This document shows, in pieces, positions 38,854 to 47,443 of a DNA stretch of 64,000 nucleotides. Every line of letters starts with the position of its first letter. Position 1 is the stretch's first letter. Made by a program: the position numbers and the translations under genes. The notes below the pieces were generated by a model. The model searched no databases, was not told the DNA's origin, and was given only the letters and a program-made list of their open reading frames with translations. Source of the stretch: Microbacterium sp. LKL04 (GTDB lineage Bacteria; Actinomycetota; Actinomycetes; Actinomycetales; Microbacteriaceae). The stretch covers positions 1,302,001-1,366,000 of the forward strand of contig NZ_LT627736.1 in the NCBI RefSeq assembly GCF_900102005.1, given 5' to 3'.

Positions 38854-40101
38854 ATGCGCAAGATGGGTATCGGCATCGCCGCACTGGCGGCCGGCTCCCT
38901 GCTGCTGGCCGGTTGCGCCGGCGGCAGCGGCAACACCGCCCCGGCACAGTCCGAGTCCGCGGCTCCGATCGACGCGAGCGGCGTGACCCTCACCGTCTGG
39001 ACCGACGAGAACCGCAAGCCCGCCATCGAGGCTGCGGCGAAGACGTTCGAGGAGGAGACCGGCGCGAAGATCGAGCTCGTCCAGAAGAACTTCGAGGACA
39101 TCCGCAACGACTTCACCAACCAGGTCCCGACCGGCGAGGGCCCCGACATCACGATCGGTGCGCACGACTGGCTGGGGAGCCTCGTCCAGGCGGGTGTCGT
39201 GGCCACCGTCGACCTCGGCGAGTCCGCGGCGAACTTCGAGAAGGTCGCCACCGACGCGTTCACCTACGAAGGCCAGACCTACGCGCTGCCGTACTCGCTC
39301 GAGACGATCGCCCTCGTGCAGAACACCGACCTCGTCGGCGAGGATGCCCCCGCGACGTGGGACGACATGATCGCGGCGGCCAAGGAGGCGGGCGCTGAGC
39401 GTCCCGTCGTCATCAACACGGCCGGTCAGACCGGTGACGCGTACACGATGTACGGGTTCCAGACCTCGTTCGGCGCCCCGGTCTTCGTCCAGGACGACTC
39501 CGGCTCGTACACGGCCGAGGTCGGCATGGGCGGCGACGCCGGCGACGCCTTCGCCGAGTGGCTCGGCGAGAACGGCGAGAAGGGCTCGGGCGACATCTCG
39601 ACCACGATCGACTACGACACCAACAACGAGCTGTTCGCCTCGGGCAAGGCCGCGTACACGATCCAGGGTCCGTGGGCCGTCGAGGCGCTGACCGCACAGG
39701 GCGCGAAGATCAAGGTCAACCCGATCCCCTCGGCCGGTGACGAGACCGCGTCGCCGTTCGTCGGCGTGCAGGGCTTCTACATCAGCGCCGAGAGCAAGAA
39801 CGCACTGGTCGCTCAGGAGTTCCTGACGAAGTACCTCGCGACCTACGACGCGCAGAAGGCCCTGTACGAGGCCGACCCGCGCATCCCGGCCTGGTCCGAC
39901 CTCGCCGAAGAGGTCTCGTCCGACCCGGTGATCGCCGGCTTCGTCGCCTCGTCGCAGAACGGCGTTCCGATGCCCAACATCCCCCAGATGGGATCGGTGT
40001 GGGACCTCTGGAACGCCGCGCAGGTGCAGATCATCAAGGGCGCCGACCCCAAGGCGACCTGGACCACCATGGTCGCCGACCTCGAGAAGACCATCGGCTG
40101 A
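38854..40101 (+). CDS. ABC transporter sugar-binding lipoprotein (MalE/GanS-like)
   Basis: 415 residues. The lipoprotein signal ends in LLLAGCAGG. The rest is a cluster B/D type solute-binding fold (VTLTVWTDENRK, GPDITIGAHDWLG, YALPYSLETIALVQN, GPWAVEAL, FVGVQGFYISAES), closest to maltose/galacto-oligosaccharide binders. It would capture galactan fragments at the membrane and pass them to the two permeases. ATG with GGAAGGAAG upstream; the 143-nt gap before it has no obvious promoter. A very strong hairpin follows its stop. Confidence 0.94.
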   Translation: MRKMGIGIAALAAGSLLLAGCAGGSGNTAPAQSESAAPIDASGVTLTVWTDENRKPAIEAAAKTFEEETGAKIELVQKNFEDIRNDFTNQVPTGEGPDITIGAHDWLGSLVQAGVVATVDLGESAANFEKVATDAFTYEGQTYALPYSLETIALVQNTDLVGEDAPATWDDMIAAAKEAGAERPVVINTAGQTGDAYTMYGFQTSFGAPVFVQDDSGSYTAEVGMGGDAGDAFAEWLGENGEKGSGDISTTIDYDTNNELFASGKAAYTIQGPWAVEALTAQGAKIKVNPIPSAGDETASPFVGVQGFYISAESKNALVAQEFLTKYLATYDAQKALYEADPRIPAWSDLAEEVSSDPVIAGFVASSQNGVPMPNIPQMGSVWDLWNAAQVQIIKGADPKATWTTMVADLEKTIG

Positions 40102-40108
40102 CACACTT

Positions 40109-40140
40109 CCGGGGGCGGGGCGGCCACGCCCCGCCCCCGG
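40109..40140 (+). terminator. Strong intercistronic hairpin between binding protein and permease genes
   Basis: Arms 40109-40122 (CCGGGGGCGGGGCG) and 40127-40140 are perfect 14-bp complements with the 4-nt loop GCCA, 7 nt after the binding-protein stop. No U-run follows and the permease start is 28 nt on. It most likely stops 3'-5' decay and attenuates read-through, so the binding protein is made in excess over permeases. Confidence 0.75.
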
Positions 40141-40168
40141 AGACCACTTTCCTCGAGAGGGAGACGAC

Positions 40169-41776
40169 ATGACGGCTCTGCAGAGCCCCACCCTGCCGGA
40201 AGAGGCACCGCCGACGGCGGAGTCCCACGCCCGGCGCTGGTCAGGCCTCGGTTGGGGATTCCTGGTCAAGCTGGTCCTGATGGGCCTCATCAATGCGGTG
40301 GGCCTGCTCGGCATCATCGCCGCGTTCCAGGCCGAGTCCTGGATCGTGTTCGGCGTCGCCGTCGCTCTGCTGCTCGCAGCCGACGTCGTCTACTTCACGA
40401 AACGCGCGCTCCCCCTCAAGTACCTGCTGCCGGGGCTGTCGTTCCTGCTCGTGTTCCAGGTGTTCATCTTCCTGTACACCGGGTACATCGCCTTCACGAA
40501 CTACGGCGCCGGCCACATCGGCTCGCAGGAGCAGGCGGTCGCCGCCTCGCTCGCGCAGGGCGAGCGCCGCGTCGAGGGTGCTCCCACGCTCCCCCTCACC
40601 GTCGTCGAGCGCGACGGCGACCTCGGCTTCGCCGTCGTCGAGGATGGCCAGCTGCTGGCGGGCTCCGCCGACGACCCGCTCAGCGTGGTCGGTCCGGCCC
40701 CGGCATCCGGTGCCGCGACGGAGGTCCCCGGGTGGAACGTCGTCCCCCGCAACCAGATCATCGGCGACCAGGCGACTCAGCAGGCGGTCATCGACCTCCG
40801 CGTGCCGGTCTCGGACGACCCCAACGACGGCTCGATCCGCACCCGCGACGGGTCGAGCGGCGCCACCTACCTCTCGACGATGACGTGGGATGCCGAGTCG
40901 CAGACCATCACCGACAGCGCGACCGGCCTCGTCTACACCGCGAGCCCGACCGGAAACTTCGTCGCCGACGACGGCACGACGCTGCCGACCGGCTGGGTCG
41001 TGAACGTCGGCTTCTCGAACTTCGTCGAGCTGTTCACGAACCCCGCGATCCTCGAGCCGCTCGGGCTCGTGACGGGGTGGACCTTCGTCTGGGCGGTCCT
41101 GTCCGTGCTCATCCCGTTCGCGATGGGCCTCGTGTTCGCCCTCATCTTCAACGACCCGCGCGTACGCGGTCGCAAGGTGCTGCGGACGCTGTTCATCCTC
41201 CCGTACGCGTTCCCGGCGTTCATGTCGGCACTGCTGTTCCGCGGCATGTTCAACGCCGAGTTCGGCGTCATCAACGAGTTCTTCTTCGGCGGCGCGAACA
41301 TCGACTGGCTCGGTGATCCGTGGCTCGCCCGCGCCGCGGTGCTGTTCGTCAACGTCTGGCTCACGTACCCGTACTACTTCCTCGTGTGCACCGGCGCGCT
41401 GCAGGCGCTCCCGCAGGACGCGCTCGAAGCGGCGTCGATCGACGGGGCGGGCCGGTTCCGCCAGCTGCGGGCGATCATCCTCCCGCTCGTGCTGGTCTCG
41501 ACGGCACCGCTGCTGATCTCGTCGTTCGCGTTCAGCTTCAACAACTTCACGATCATCTACATGTTCAACAACGGCGGCCCGGCCATCCCCGGCGCGCCGT
41601 ACGCGCTCGGATACACCGACATCCTGATCTCGGCGATCTACGACATCTCCGGCGTCTCGGGCGGCGCAGCCGACTACGGCCTCGCCAGCGCCCTGTCGAT
41701 CCTCGTGTTCATCGTCGTGGGCGTCGTCTCGGCCCTCGCGTTCCGTCAGACCAAGAAGCTCGAGGAGTACCAGTGA
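40169..41776 (+). CDS. ABC transporter permease, MalF/GanP-like
   Basis: 535 residues. Three N-terminal membrane helices, then a large extracytoplasmic domain (about 110-290) like the MalF P2 loop, then the permease core. The EAA motif that contacts the ATPase is EAASIDGAGRFRQLRAIILP (near 418-437). ATG preceded by GAGAGGGAG. It pairs with the next gene; the stop TGA shares one base with the next ATG. Confidence 0.94.
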   Translation: MTALQSPTLPEEAPPTAESHARRWSGLGWGFLVKLVLMGLINAVGLLGIIAAFQAESWIVFGVAVALLLAADVVYFTKRALPLKYLLPGLSFLLVFQVFIFLYTGYIAFTNYGAGHIGSQEQAVAASLAQGERRVEGAPTLPLTVVERDGDLGFAVVEDGQLLAGSADDPLSVVGPAPASGAATEVPGWNVVPRNQIIGDQATQQAVIDLRVPVSDDPNDGSIRTRDGSSGATYLSTMTWDAESQTITDSATGLVYTASPTGNFVADDGTTLPTGWVVNVGFSNFVELFTNPAILEPLGLVTGWTFVWAVLSVLIPFAMGLVFALIFNDPRVRGRKVLRTLFILPYAFPAFMSALLFRGMFNAEFGVINEFFFGGANIDWLGDPWLARAAVLFVNVWLTYPYYFLVCTGALQALPQDALEAASIDGAGRFRQLRAIILPLVLVSTAPLLISSFAFSFNNFTIIYMFNNGGPAIPGAPYALGYTDILISAIYDISGVSGGAADYGLASALSILVFIVVGVVSALAFRQTKKLEEYQ

Positions 41777-42705
41777 TGTCCGCTCCCTCCACCGCCGCGA
41801 CCACCGCGACGATCACGACCGGTTCCTCCGCGACACGCACCGCCGCCCTCCGTCCCGCGCAGCGCAAGCGCTGGGTGCTGGAGGTCGGCTGGAAGTACCT
41901 CGTGGCCGCCGGCATCCTCTTCTATGCGATGTTCCCGCTCGTCTACATCCTGTCGGCGTCGTTCAACCCGAACGGCACGCTGTCGGCGGCGAACGCGCTG
42001 TTCTCGGTCATCGACGTCGGCAACTACACGGCCCTGTCGGGCACGAGCTACTGGGCCTGGTACGGGAACACGCTCATCGTGGGCGGGGCCTCGGCGGCCG
42101 GCGCCGTCCTCATGGGTGCGGCGGCCGCGTACGCGTTCTCGCGCTTCCGATTCACGGGACGACGGATCAGCCTGACGGCGCTCCTCATCGTCCAGATGTT
42201 CCCGCAGGCGCTCGCCTTCGTCGCGATCTTCCTCATGCTGCTGACCCTCGGCGAGGTGTTCCCGGTCCTGGGACTCAACTCCAAGATCGCCCTCATCTGC
42301 GTCTACCTCGGTGGCGCGCTGGGCGTGAACACGTTCCTGATGTACGGGTTCTTCAACACGATCCCGATGGAGATCGACGAGTCGGCGAAGATCGACGGCG
42401 CGACGCACGCCCAGATCTTCTGGCGCCTCATCATGCCGCTCGTGACCCCGATCCTCGCCGTCGTCGGCCTGCTCGCCTTCATCGCGGCGTTCGGCGACTA
42501 CATCATCGCGAAGATCGTCCTCGTCTCGGAGGACAACTGGACCCTCGCGGTCGGCATGTTCCAGTGGGTCTCGAACCAGCTCGCCAGCAACTGGGGTCTG
42601 TTCGCCGCCGGGGCGATCCTCGCCTCGATCCCCGTGCTGGCGCTGTTCCTGTCGCTGCAGCGCTACATCGTCGGCGGTCTGACCGCCGGGTCCGTCAAGG
42701 GCTGA
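41776..42705 (+). CDS. ABC transporter permease, MalG/GanQ-like
   Basis: 309 residues with six predicted helices after a Thr/Ala-rich N-terminus. The EAA loop is EIDESAKIDGATHAQIFWRL. ATG 41776 overlaps the previous stop by one base (TGATG). No ATPase gene is in the block, so the importer presumably uses a shared MsiK/UgpC-type ATPase encoded elsewhere. The last 11 nt overlap convergent rsmI. Confidence 0.94.
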   Translation: MSAPSTAATTATITTGSSATRTAALRPAQRKRWVLEVGWKYLVAAGILFYAMFPLVYILSASFNPNGTLSAANALFSVIDVGNYTALSGTSYWAWYGNTLIVGGASAAGAVLMGAAAAYAFSRFRFTGRRISLTALLIVQMFPQALAFVAIFLMLLTLGEVFPVLGLNSKIALICVYLGGALGVNTFLMYGFFNTIPMEIDESAKIDGATHAQIFWRLIMPLVTPILAVVGLLAFIAAFGDYIIAKIVLVSEDNWTLAVGMFQWVSNQLASNWGLFAAGAILASIPVLALFLSLQRYIVGGLTAGSVKG

Positions 42706-43525
42706 GCGGCTTCTTCGCCGCGACGGCGGCACGGTAGAGGTCTCGCGAGGGCAGTCCGGTCTCTCGCGAGACCTCGCCGGCGGCATCCTTCAACCGGATG
42801 CCGGAGGCCACGAGAGCCTGCACCTGAGCGACGGCGTCGTCCTCGCTGACGGCGCGGACGCTCGCTCCCTCGACCACGACGACGATCTCGCCGCGGACGC
42901 CCTGGGCGGCCCAGTCCGCCAATTCGCCGAGCGGGCCCCGGACGACCTCCTCGTGAAGCTTCGTGAGCTCGCGGCAGACGGCCGCGCGACGGTCCGCCCC
43001 GAACGCCTCTCCCATCGCGACGAGCGTGTCGGCGAGGCGGGACGGCGCCTCGAAGAAGACCATCGTGCGCGCCTCGGAGGCGAGTGCGCCGAAGATCGTC
43101 CGCCGCTCCCCCGCCTTGCGGGGCGCGAACCCCTCGAAGGTGAATCGGTCGGTCGGCAGGCCCGCGAGCGCGAGGGCGGTGATCACGGCGCTGGGACCCG
43201 GGAGAGCCGTCACGTCGACGCCCTGCTCGACGGCGGCCGCGACGACCGCATAGCCGGGGTCGCTGACCGTCGGCATCCCGGCATCGCTCAGCAGCAGCAC
43301 GTCCTCGGTCGCAGCGAGGGCGACGAGCTCCGCGGCGCGCTGCTTCTCGTTGTGGTCGTGCAGGGCGATGAGCCTCGGCCGGTTCTCGATCCCGAGGGCC
43401 TGCAGGAGCCGCTGCGTCGTGCGGGTGTCCTCGGCGGCGACGATCGTGGCGTCCTCGAGGGCGGTCCGCAGGCGCCCGGTCGCGTCGCCCAGATTTCCGA
43501 TCGGGGTCGCGGCGAGGATCAGCAC
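42695..43525 (-). CDS. rsmI: 16S rRNA (cytidine1402-2'-O)-methyltransferase
   Basis: 276 residues, tetrapyrrole-methylase-like fold. It 2'-O-methylates C1402 of the 16S decoding centre with SAM. Motifs: LILAATPIGNLGDAT at the N-terminus, VAAEDTRTTQRLL, LLSDAGMPTVSDPGY, and PGPSAVITALALAG. GTG start; only 23 nt separate it from the divergent pmt gene. TATGCT 6 nt before the start suggests a leaderless mRNA. Confidence 0.96.
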   Translation of the reverse strand: MLILAATPIGNLGDATGRLRTALEDATIVAAEDTRTTQRLLQALGIENRPRLIALHDHNEKQRAAELVALAATEDVLLLSDAGMPTVSDPGYAVVAAAVEQGVDVTALPGPSAVITALALAGLPTDRFTFEGFAPRKAGERRTIFGALASEARTMVFFEAPSRLADTLVAMGEAFGADRRAAVCRELTKLHEEVVRGPLGELADWAAQGVRGEIVVVVEGASVRAVSEDDAVAQVQALVASGIRLKDAAGEVSRETGLPSRDLYRAAVAAKKPLSP

Positions 43526-43529
43526 CGCC

Positions 43530-43543
43530 CCAGCATAGGCTGG
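43530..43543. promoter_or_regulatory. Overlapping divergent promoters of rsmI and pmt
   Basis: The palindrome CCAGC-ATAG-GCTGG sits inside the 23-nt gap. Read rightward it gives TAGGCT 7 nt before the pmt GTG; read leftward, TATGCT 6 nt before the rsmI GTG. Both genes would be leaderless, and the two -10 boxes overlap, so they may compete for polymerase. Confidence 0.5.
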
Positions 43544-43548
43544 TCGCC

Positions 43549-45141
43549 GTGAGCTCGACCGCGGAACCGCTGCTGCCGCCGCTCCCGGTCCGTCCTCGCC
43601 TCGACGTCCGCGCGGACGCCCTGCTCCGCCGGGTGAACACTCTCCCGGCCGCGTCGTGGATCGCGCCGCTGATCGTCACGATCCTCGCCGGCATCCTGCG
43701 GTTCTGGAACCTCGGCCACCCGCACGCGATCGTCTTCGACGAGACGTACTACGTGAAGGATGCCTGGAGCCAATGGAACCTCGGCTACGCCGCCACCTGG
43801 CCCGACGGCGCCGACCAGCGCTTCGCCGACGGTGAGACCGGCATCTACGGCACCGAGCCGAGTTTCGCCGTCCACCCGCCGCTCGGGAAGTTCCTGATCG
43901 GTGCGGGGATGGCGCTGTTCGGGCCGACGTCGTCATTCGGCTGGCGTTTCACGGTCGCCCTCGCGGGCACTCTCGCCGTCCTCGTCCTCTACGCGATCGC
44001 GTGGCAGCTGAGCCGCTCGATCGTCTTCAGCACGGTCGCCTCGGGACTCATGGCGATCGACGGGCTCGCGATCGTCATGAGCCGGGTCTCGATCCTCGAC
44101 ATCCTGCTCACCCTCTTCGTCCTGCTCATGGTCTGGTTCGTGCTGCTGGACCGCCGTGCCCACCTCGACCGTCTGGCCCGCACGATGCAGCGACGGGATG
44201 CCGCGCGCCGGGCGCCGTGGTGGGGGCCGGTGCTCTGGTGGCGTCCGTGGCTGCTCGCGGCGGGAATCGCCGGCGGCGCCGCGTGCGGCGTCAAGTGGTC
44301 GGGCGCGTGGGTCCTCGGTGCGCTGGGGATCTACGCGGTCATCAGCGACGCCCTGGCCCGGCGGCGGCTCGGCGTCTTCTTCTGGCCGATGGATGCCGTC
44401 CGCCAGGGCGCGGCGACCTTCCTCGTGTTCGTTCCCGTCGCGGTCGTCGTGTACCTGTCGACCTGGATCGGCTGGCTGTCGAGCGACGGCGGCTACGGCA
44501 GGCACGCGGTCGACGCCACCCCTGCACAGGGGTTCTGGTCGTGGGTGCCCCTCCCCCTGCAGAACCTGTGGCACTACCACGAGACGATCTACACGGCGAC
44601 GGCGCAGATCACCTCCTCGCACCCCTACGCGAGTCCCGCCTGGCAGTGGCCTCTCCTGCTGCGCCCGACATCGATGTACGTGGGCAACACGGCGAACGGC
44701 GTCGACGGGTGCGTGAGTGCGCGCGGCTGCATCGAGATCCTGTACTCGATGCCGAACCCGATCCTGTGGTGGCTCGGGGTCCTGGCCGTCCTGTGGCTCG
44801 CCGTGCACGGCGTCCGCACCCGCGACTGGCGTGCGGGGATCGTGCTCGTCGGTGTCGGGTCGACCTACGTGCCGTGGCTGTTCTACCCGGAGCGGACGAT
44901 CTTCCAGTTCTATACGGTGCTGATCCTCCCCTTCCTGCTGCTGGCCGTCGCCTTCGCGCTCCGCACGCTCTGGGGGTCGGGGCGCCACGCGGCGGGGTCG
45001 CGGCTCGCGGGCCGGCGGATCGTGCTCGCAACGGCGGCGATCGTCCTCGCCGTCTCGGTGTTCTGGTATCCGCTGTGGGCAGCGATCAGCGTGCCGATGG
45101 AGTTCTACTGGATGCACAACTGGCTTCGCGGATGGGTGTGA
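43549..45141 (+). CDS. pmt: Protein O-mannosyltransferase (Pmt family, GT39)
   Basis: 530 residues with about ten to eleven membrane helices. It transfers mannose from a polyprenyl-phosphate donor to Ser/Thr of proteins leaving through Sec. The first external loop holds the catalytic FDETYYVKDAWS (Asp-Glu pair), and VHPPLGKFLIG matches the second conserved loop. GTG start directly behind a -10 box. The Ser/Thr/Pro-rich lipoproteins and the giant Ig-like protein nearby are plausible acceptors, by context only. Confidence 0.95.
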   Translation: MSSTAEPLLPPLPVRPRLDVRADALLRRVNTLPAASWIAPLIVTILAGILRFWNLGHPHAIVFDETYYVKDAWSQWNLGYAATWPDGADQRFADGETGIYGTEPSFAVHPPLGKFLIGAGMALFGPTSSFGWRFTVALAGTLAVLVLYAIAWQLSRSIVFSTVASGLMAIDGLAIVMSRVSILDILLTLFVLLMVWFVLLDRRAHLDRLARTMQRRDAARRAPWWGPVLWWRPWLLAAGIAGGAACGVKWSGAWVLGALGIYAVISDALARRRLGVFFWPMDAVRQGAATFLVFVPVAVVVYLSTWIGWLSSDGGYGRHAVDATPAQGFWSWVPLPLQNLWHYHETIYTATAQITSSHPYASPAWQWPLLLRPTSMYVGNTANGVDGCVSARGCIEILYSMPNPILWWLGVLAVLWLAVHGVRTRDWRAGIVLVGVGSTYVPWLFYPERTIFQFYTVLILPFLLLAVAFALRTLWGSGRHAAGSRLAGRRIVLATAAIVLAVSVFWYPLWAAISVPMEFYWMHNWLRGWV

Positions 45142-45155
45142 GTGTCACCCATCAG

Positions 45156-45161
45156 TAGGCT
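45156..45161 (+). promoter_or_regulatory. Candidate leaderless promoter -10 of the kinase/FHA module
   Basis: TAGGCT, 6 nt before the GTG at 45168. It would start transcription of FHA protein, kinase, Ig-like protein and further genes. Confidence 0.5.
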
Positions 45162-45167
45162 GTGACC

Positions 45168-46289
45168 GTGTTCCGTTACCCCACCCCGACGCTCGCCGCC
45201 GAGGCGGGGTACGCCATCGCCGGTGATCGCTTCGCCATCCTGCTCGGTGCGGGCGTCACGGAGGGCGTGATCGCACGGTTGTGGAACGCCGCGGTGGCAG
45301 AGACCGCCGTCCTCGAGGACGTCCTCAGCGTGCTCGTCGCCGGTGGCATCCACGACCTTCCAGACTTCGCCGTGGCCGAGTTCCCCGACGACGATGCGCA
45401 GCCCGTCCGCGTTGCCGTGCGCGGTGCCGCGATCGTCGAGACCTCCGACCGAACGCGCGTGTCGGGAGCCGACGCGCGGACGTGGATCGAGACGGCGCTC
45501 GCGGGGGCCGTCGGCATCCGTCTCGCCCTCGAGACCGGGCCCGCCGGCGGCGACCTGTTGCCTCTCGGCCTCGGTGTCACGCGCGCCCACGAACTGTCAT
45601 GGGGCCGCCCTTTCCCCGCCGGCCGCGAACCGGATGCCGACGTCACGCCCGCCGCCGCGGGCGAGGTTCCCCCGGGGACCCTCGCGCCCGTGACGGTCGC
45701 GGTCCCCACGATCGCCCCTGCGGCCCCGGCTCCGCCCGCGCCGGCGCCGGTGGCCCGCGATGAGGAGATCGACGTCCTCCAGACCATCTCGGTCGACCGG
45801 AGCCTCTTCGCGCGGCTCTTCGAGGATGAGGACGACCTCGAGCTCCCCGACTTCCTGCGCGACGACGCGCGCGGCGGAGATCTTCCCGACGAGCGCACGC
45901 GGTTCGGCTCGCGCCGCGGCTCGCGTCCGGCCGCACCCGCGACGGCCTACGGACTCCGACTTCCGGGCGGCCGGACGGTCCCGCTCGACAGGCCCGTCGT
46001 CCTCGGTCGCGGGCCGCGCGCGGGCGAGCACCCCGACGCCCGCATCGAGCGGGTGTCCTCGCCGCACAAGGAGATCTCCGGGACGCACCTCGAGGCGATC
46101 CTCGACGGGGCGACCCTGGTGGTCCGCGACCTGGACTCCACGAACGGCACGATCGTGCGCCCGCCCACCGGTGCGGCTGCACTCCTGCGCGGAGGTGCGG
46201 CCTCCCGCGTGCCGGTCGGAACGGAGCTGGACCTCGGCGACGGTGTCACCGCCGTGTTCGACGCGCTCGAACCCTCGACGGCGGGATGA
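45168..46289 (+). CDS. FHA domain protein, first gene of the phospho-signalling module
   Basis: 373 residues. An N-terminal region (1-150) of unknown fold is followed by a Pro/Ala linker (about 160-205), an acidic stretch (LFEDEDDLELPDF) and a C-terminal FHA domain (about 265-365) with intact phosphothreonine contacts: VVLGRGPRAGEHP, SSPHKEISGTH and DLDSTNGT. It should read phosphothreonine made by the adjacent kinase. GTG 45168 is chosen because of the TAGGCT box; GTG 45162 is the alternative and would fall within the spacer. The stop overlaps the kinase ATG (ATGA). Confidence 0.88.
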   Translation: MFRYPTPTLAAEAGYAIAGDRFAILLGAGVTEGVIARLWNAAVAETAVLEDVLSVLVAGGIHDLPDFAVAEFPDDDAQPVRVAVRGAAIVETSDRTRVSGADARTWIETALAGAVGIRLALETGPAGGDLLPLGLGVTRAHELSWGRPFPAGREPDADVTPAAAGEVPPGTLAPVTVAVPTIAPAAPAPPAPAPVARDEEIDVLQTISVDRSLFARLFEDEDDLELPDFLRDDARGGDLPDERTRFGSRRGSRPAAPATAYGLRLPGGRTVPLDRPVVLGRGPRAGEHPDARIERVSSPHKEISGTHLEAILDGATLVVRDLDSTNGTIVRPPTGAAALLRGGAASRVPVGTELDLGDGVTAVFDALEPSTAG

Positions 46290-47443
46290 TCGAGCGCGTG
46301 TCCAGCAGGCTCCCCTCTTCGCCGCCCGGGCTGTCCGGGTTCACGTACGTCCGTCCGCTGGGCGCGGGTGGCTTCGCCGACGTGTTCCTCTTCGAGCAGA
46401 ACCTCCCTCGGCGCCCCGTCGCGGTGAAGGTGCTGCTGGAGGACGTGGTCGACGAGAACGTGCTGCGGATGTTCAACGCCGAGGCCGATGTGATGGCCCG
46501 CCTGAGCGCCCATCCGTCGATCCTCACGATCCACGAAGCGTCGGTGTCGGCCGACGGGCGGCCGTACCTCGTCATGGAGTACTGCCCCACCTCGCTCACG
46601 CACCGTTACCGCCGCGAGGAGATCCCCGTCGCGGAGGTCCTGCAACTGGGCGTCAAGATCGGCTCCGCGCTCGAGACGGCGCACCGAGCGGGACTCCTGC
46701 ACCGCGACATCAAGCCGTCGAACATCCTGATCACGGCGTTCGGATCGCCCGTCCTGTCCGATTTCGGGATCGCTGCCGCCGTCGAAGCCCGCCCCGACAC
46801 GGAGGAGGTCTTCGCGATGTCGGTGCCGTGGTCCGCACCCGAGGTCGTCGACGAGCGCGTCTCCGGATCGATCGCCGCCGAGGTCTGGAGCCTCGGCGCC
46901 ACCGTCTACTCTCTGCTGGCAGGCCGCAGCCCCTTCGAGCGTCCCGGCAGGGGCCAGAACACCCGCGACCAGCTGAAGGCCCGCATCCGCAAGGCCGTCT
47001 ACACGCCGATCGGGCGCCCGGACGTCCCGGGTGAACTGGATGCCGTCCTCGCGCGGGCCCTGAACCGCGACCCCGCCGCGCGACATCCTTCCGCCGCGGC
47101 GTTCGCCCACGACCTGCAACTGATCCAGCACCGGATGGGCCTGCCGCACACGCCGCTCGAAGTCGCGGTGGACGAGTGGGCGTCCGCCGGGGCGACCGTC
47201 GACTTCGCCGACGACCAGCCACGCGGCCCGGTGCGACCCGCCGTCGAGTACGCCTCGTCCCGTCCCGAGCGACGCCGGAGTACGCCCGCACGCCGGCCCG
47301 ACGAGGGCACGATCCTGGCGGGCGCGGAACCCGCATCGCGGATGCGGCGCGGCACGGTCATCGCGCTGATCGTCGGCGCCGGCGTCCTCGTCGCCGCGGC
47401 GACTGCTGCCACGACGTTCGTCCTTCTCGGCGGAGCCGGCTGA
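46286..47443 (+). CDS. Membrane Ser/Thr protein kinase (Hanks type) without sensor domain
   Basis: 385 residues. Catalytic domain at about 20-285: glycine loop GAGGFADVF, Lys48 (VAVKVL), Glu in the C helix, HRDIKPSN (139-146, Asp141) and DFG (159-161). A juxtamembrane region with DEGTILAG (Thr342) follows, then one helix (about 356-380) and only about five outside residues, so there is no PASTA or other sensor. The segment before APE is FAMSVPWSAPE, lacking the usual GT and activation-loop threonines. It is coupled to the FHA gene; the giant Ig-like gene starts directly after it. Confidence 0.93.
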   Translation: MIERVSSRLPSSPPGLSGFTYVRPLGAGGFADVFLFEQNLPRRPVAVKVLLEDVVDENVLRMFNAEADVMARLSAHPSILTIHEASVSADGRPYLVMEYCPTSLTHRYRREEIPVAEVLQLGVKIGSALETAHRAGLLHRDIKPSNILITAFGSPVLSDFGIAAAVEARPDTEEVFAMSVPWSAPEVVDERVSGSIAAEVWSLGATVYSLLAGRSPFERPGRGQNTRDQLKARIRKAVYTPIGRPDVPGELDAVLARALNRDPAARHPSAAAFAHDLQLIQHRMGLPHTPLEVAVDEWASAGATVDFADDQPRGPVRPAVEYASSRPERRRSTPARRPDEGTILAGAEPASRMRRGTVIALIVGAGVLVAAATAATTFVLLGGAG

